Below are positions 62,182 through 64,000 of a stretch of DNA of 64,000 nucleotides, in pieces; the first letter of the stretch is position 1; every line of letters begins with the position of its first letter. Made by a program: the position numbers and the translations under genes. The notes under the pieces are model-generated. The model made no database searches, was not told the DNA's origin, and saw nothing but the letters and a program-made list of their open reading frames with translations. This DNA is from Catellatospora coxensis (lineage in GTDB: Bacteria; Actinomycetota; Actinomycetes; Mycobacteriales; Micromonosporaceae): positions 1 through 64,000 of the forward strand of contig NZ_BONI01000016.1 of the NCBI RefSeq assembly GCF_016862635.1, given 5' to 3'.

Positions 62182-62499
62182 TCACCACGACTCAGTGTGG
62201 TCTTCGACTGCTGCTCTCAGCCGGTCCGGACCTCCGGACAGCGAGAACACCAGCCCGCGCCGCTCGGCTTCAGCCCGGCACGCCTGCACGGCGGCCGCGC
62301 CGGCATCGTCGACGTCGGTGACGTCATCCGCCACCACTTCGCAGACCGCGGCACCGTGACGGCGCATGGCGTCGCACGCGACCCTGGTCAGCAGTTGCGC
62401 GCTGGCGGCATCCAGCCGCCCGGCCACCGTCAGCCGCAGCCGATGGGCTCCCACGCCGATGCCGACCCGCAGGTACGGAAAAGACCCCACCGCCGTCAC
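62182..62499 (-). CDS. STAS-domain protein
   Basis: 105 residues from GTG 62499 (overlapping the stop of the gene before it). STAS loop D-D-A-G (TDVDDAGAAAVQAC). It is a diverged member, with a C-terminal end after SGGPDRLRAAVEDHTESW. Its coupling to a DraG-like gene repeats the arrangement at 57660-59077. Confidence 0.75.
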   Translation of the reverse strand: MTAVGSFPYLRVGIGVGAHRLRLTVAGRLDAASAQLLTRVACDAMRRHGAAVCEVVADDVTDVDDAGAAAVQACRAEAERRGLVFSLSGGPDRLRAAVEDHTESW

Positions 62500-63458
62500 G
62501 CCGGCTCCGCCACGGCACCCAGCGCGCGGGCAGCGCGGCGAGCCCGGTTGTCGTCGGCAGGGGTGCGCCACGAGCGGGGCGTGAGCAGCTGCGGCGAGCG
62601 GGCGCCGACCAGCGCAGCGGTGATCATGGGGATGGCGCGGTTGCCGCCGGCCGACTGCAGCGCAAACGACAGAGCCGCATCCGGTTCCTGCGGGTGGCGC
62701 AAGTAGGCCGCGAGCGCGGCGGGCACGGTCCGCAGCGCGGTGTCGGTGTTGCCGACGGTCCCGACGACCTCGGCAGGGCCGGCCCGGTGGCGCACCAGCG
62801 CCCGGACGATGTTCAGGCAGCTGCGCAGCTCCGGGCCGCGGACCTGCCCGGCGACGATGTCCAGGAACCGGCTGGCGTCAAGGCGCCGGTCCGGGTAGCC
62901 GTATGCCGCCAGCGCCACGGCGACCGCGGTCGCGGCCGCCCCGTCCTGGGCCAGCGGGTGGGTGTGGGTCACCGCGGCTGCCCGCCTGGCCAGCTGCGCG
63001 ACGGCTCCGATCCCGGTTCGGGGCAGCAGCCCGACCGCGATGGCCCGGACCGCCGCGCCGCTGCCGTAGGAGCCCTGCCCGCCGTGCAGCGCCGACGCGG
63101 TCTCCCACCACGGACGGCCGCCACGCACCTCGGCCAGGACCAGAGCCGCCCCGTCAACGGCGGCACAGGGATCTGCCTGCCACCCTGCGGCAAGCTCGGC
63201 GGCCAGGTCGTCCTCGTCGAGCTGTCCGCCTCGCGCGCCGAGGTGCTCGGCCACCACGAACGGCAGACCCGTGCTCGCGGGCACCGCGATGGATGCGGCC
63301 GGCAGCCGCATGATGCCGTCGACCTTCTCGGGATCGGGCAGCCGGACGGCGCCGAGTTCGACGGCGAAACGCTCGGCGCAGGCTGACAGCAGCAGGCCGC
63401 GGTGGACGACGTCATGCCAGGAGGTGGCGACCGGCGTCGTCGACGGTGTGGTGATCAC
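62496..63458 (-). CDS. Second ADP-ribosylglycohydrolase-like pseudoenzyme
   Basis: 320 residues from GTG 63458, chosen for its GAGAGGAC site; the frame is open to 63521 but that start would touch the regulatory box. It is paralogous to 57660-58655 (GSYGSGAAVRAIAVGLLP, THTHPLAQDGAAATAVAVALA). The metal motifs are gone here too: the DDTQM region is STGLPFV and GGDTDT is SAGGNRA. With the downstream STAS gene it forms a two-gene operon. Confidence 0.75.
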   Translation of the reverse strand: MITTPSTTPVATSWHDVVHRGLLLSACAERFAVELGAVRLPDPEKVDGIMRLPAASIAVPASTGLPFVVAEHLGARGGQLDEDDLAAELAAGWQADPCAAVDGAALVLAEVRGGRPWWETASALHGGQGSYGSGAAVRAIAVGLLPRTGIGAVAQLARRAAAVTHTHPLAQDGAAATAVAVALAAYGYPDRRLDASRFLDIVAGQVRGPELRSCLNIVRALVRHRAGPAEVVGTVGNTDTALRTVPAALAAYLRHPQEPDAALSFALQSAGGNRAIPMITAALVGARSPQLLTPRSWRTPADDNRARRAARALGAVAEPA

Positions 63459-63529
63459 GGGCGGTCCTCTCGGCGTGGGTGCGATCCGGGAAGAATCCGC
63501 GCTGCTCATAGCAGTGGTCACGCGGTTTC

Positions 63530-63545
63530 ATGACAGTTGCGTGAC
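63530..63545 (-). promoter_or_regulatory. Direct-repeat box, copy 6
   Basis: Minus-strand GTCACGCAACTGTCAT, 71 nt before GTG 63458. A TATGAG about 20 nt downstream of it could be the -10. Confidence 0.75.
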
Positions 63546-63567
63546 AAGGCGTCGGGCGCCTTGTCAC
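63541..63567. repeat. Perfect inverted repeat next to box 6
   Basis: GTGACAAGGCG-TCGGG-CGCCTTGTCAC, 11-bp arms, sharing its first GTGAC with box 6. It places an opposite-facing GTCAC at 63563-63567, so it may be a dyad binding site rather than a terminator. Confidence 0.6.
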
Positions 63568-63575
63568 GCACCGGG

Positions 63576-63611
63576 GCCGTGGTGCCCGGCGACGATGCCG
63601 GACACCACGGC
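63576..63611 (-). terminator. Hairpin downstream of the gene at the window edge
   Basis: GCCGTGGTGCCCGGC / GCCGGACACCACGGC with loop GACGAT and one mismatch. It could end transcription of the minus-strand gene whose stop is at 63794. Confidence 0.45.
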
Positions 63612-63681
63612 GACGAGCCCGACTTCCTGAACGGGATCAGTTGTTCAACTCGGCAGGTCGCGGCTCGTCGTGGACCCAGGC

Positions 63682-63697
63682 ATGACGTTCCTGTGAC
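63682..63697 (-). promoter_or_regulatory. Direct-repeat box, copy 7 (distal)
   Basis: Minus-strand GTCACAGGAACGTCAT, about 137 bp upstream of box 6 in the same intergenic region. Its distance from the gene suggests an accessory site. Confidence 0.55.
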
Positions 63698-63793
63698 AAC
63701 TTGGGCCCGGACCGGCTTCTGGGCGCTCGGCATCGCTCGTTCGTTGCGACTACAGCCGTGGGGCCTGCTGCGGCAGCATCACGCGGGTCGCCG

Positions 63794-64000
63794 TCAGCGC
63801 TGCGCGGAGGTGAGGTCCAGGCTCAGCATCCGCAGCCGACGGCCCAATTCGAGGTAGTCGCTGTCGGTGCCGTCGACCTGGTAACCCATGACTCCGGCCA
63901 GCCCGCGGGCGGCGCGCGGGTGACGTCGGGCGTAACGCAGCATGGCCTGGGCCGCCTGCTCTGCCGGCAGCGGCGCTGCGGTTACGGCTGCGGATCGCCC
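63794..64000 (-). CDS. 3' end of an unrecognised gene
   Basis: The last 68 codons of a minus-strand gene whose 5' part is outside the window. The translation (AQAMLRYARRHPRAARGLAGVMGY then QVDGTDSDYLELGRRLRML) is helical and well behaved in codon use. It faintly recalls the C-termini of small F420/FMN-dependent oxidoreductases, but I would not name it on this evidence. Confidence 0.6.
   Translation of the reverse strand, partial: GRSAAVTAAPLPAEQAAQAMLRYARRHPRAARGLAGVMGYQVDGTDSDYLELGRRLRMLSLDLTSAQR

Overview
The window is GC-rich (roughly 70%) with strong third-position GC bias, many GTG/TTG starts and four-base stop/start overlaps. It reads as the chromosome of a filamentous actinomycete. 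The abundance of free-standing STAS proteins and the family content would fit Micromonosporaceae, but this is inference; no rRNA, tRNA or other taxonomic marker is present. I saw no CRISPR array, origin or prophage.

Layout. 1-1.2 kb: an IS605-type TnpB element that has cut a small cupin gene. 1.3-13.1 kb: a stress/dormancy island (universal stress protein, acyl carrier protein, phosphoribosyltransferase-hydrolase fusion, Acg-type nitroreductase, beta-CASP nuclease, Hsp20). Set inside it is a complete cst-type persulfide-detoxification operon: a CstR-like repressor, three near-identical C5G5 operators, an MBL-rhodanese, a rhodanese-membrane protein and a TauE exporter. 11.7-21.2 kb: a decayed copper/metal island with multicopper oxidase, copper ATPase, cupredoxin, CopZ-like, DUF305 and copper-storage proteins plus a chromate transporter. 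Much of it is truncated or frameshifted and mixed with transposase scars. 22-24 kb: a TetR-controlled ABC exporter. 24-31 kb: a divergent cluster matching in content the mycobacterial methylthio-xylose (MTX) locus, with MTA phosphorylase, GalE-like epimerase, GT2, DUF2064 protein, methyltransferase, molybdo-oxidoreductase and a GT-C-like membrane transferase. 31-45 kb: an ion-homeostasis region (KhtTU-like K+/H+ antiporter, AGCS symporter, CaCA exchanger, CPA1 and NhaA Na+/H+ antiporters, an ion-transporter-superfamily permease, two CBS proteins). Four of its transcription units share one 19-nt leader element placed 11-13 nt after the -10 box. 46-52 kb: secreted and lipoprotein genes.

48.7-63.7 kb holds the most unusual content. 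It has eight STAS-only proteins (a ninth sits at 32.9 kb), an intact trehalose-6-phosphate synthase and a catalytically degenerate paralogue of it, and two ADP-ribosylglycohydrolase-like proteins that have lost their metal ligands. A sulfotransferase and an OmpR-type two-component system with a GerM lipoprotein complete the set. All nine STAS proteins lack the phosphoacceptor Ser/Thr. Seven copies of a GTCAC-N6-GTCAT direct repeat lie upstream of these genes, mostly about 60-70 nt before a start codon on the same strand. This suggests one regulon driven by the local response regulator.

The genes therefore seem to group around redox/persulfide, metal, cation and envelope stress. The STAS / pseudo-enzyme cluster is the best candidate for an undescribed system.
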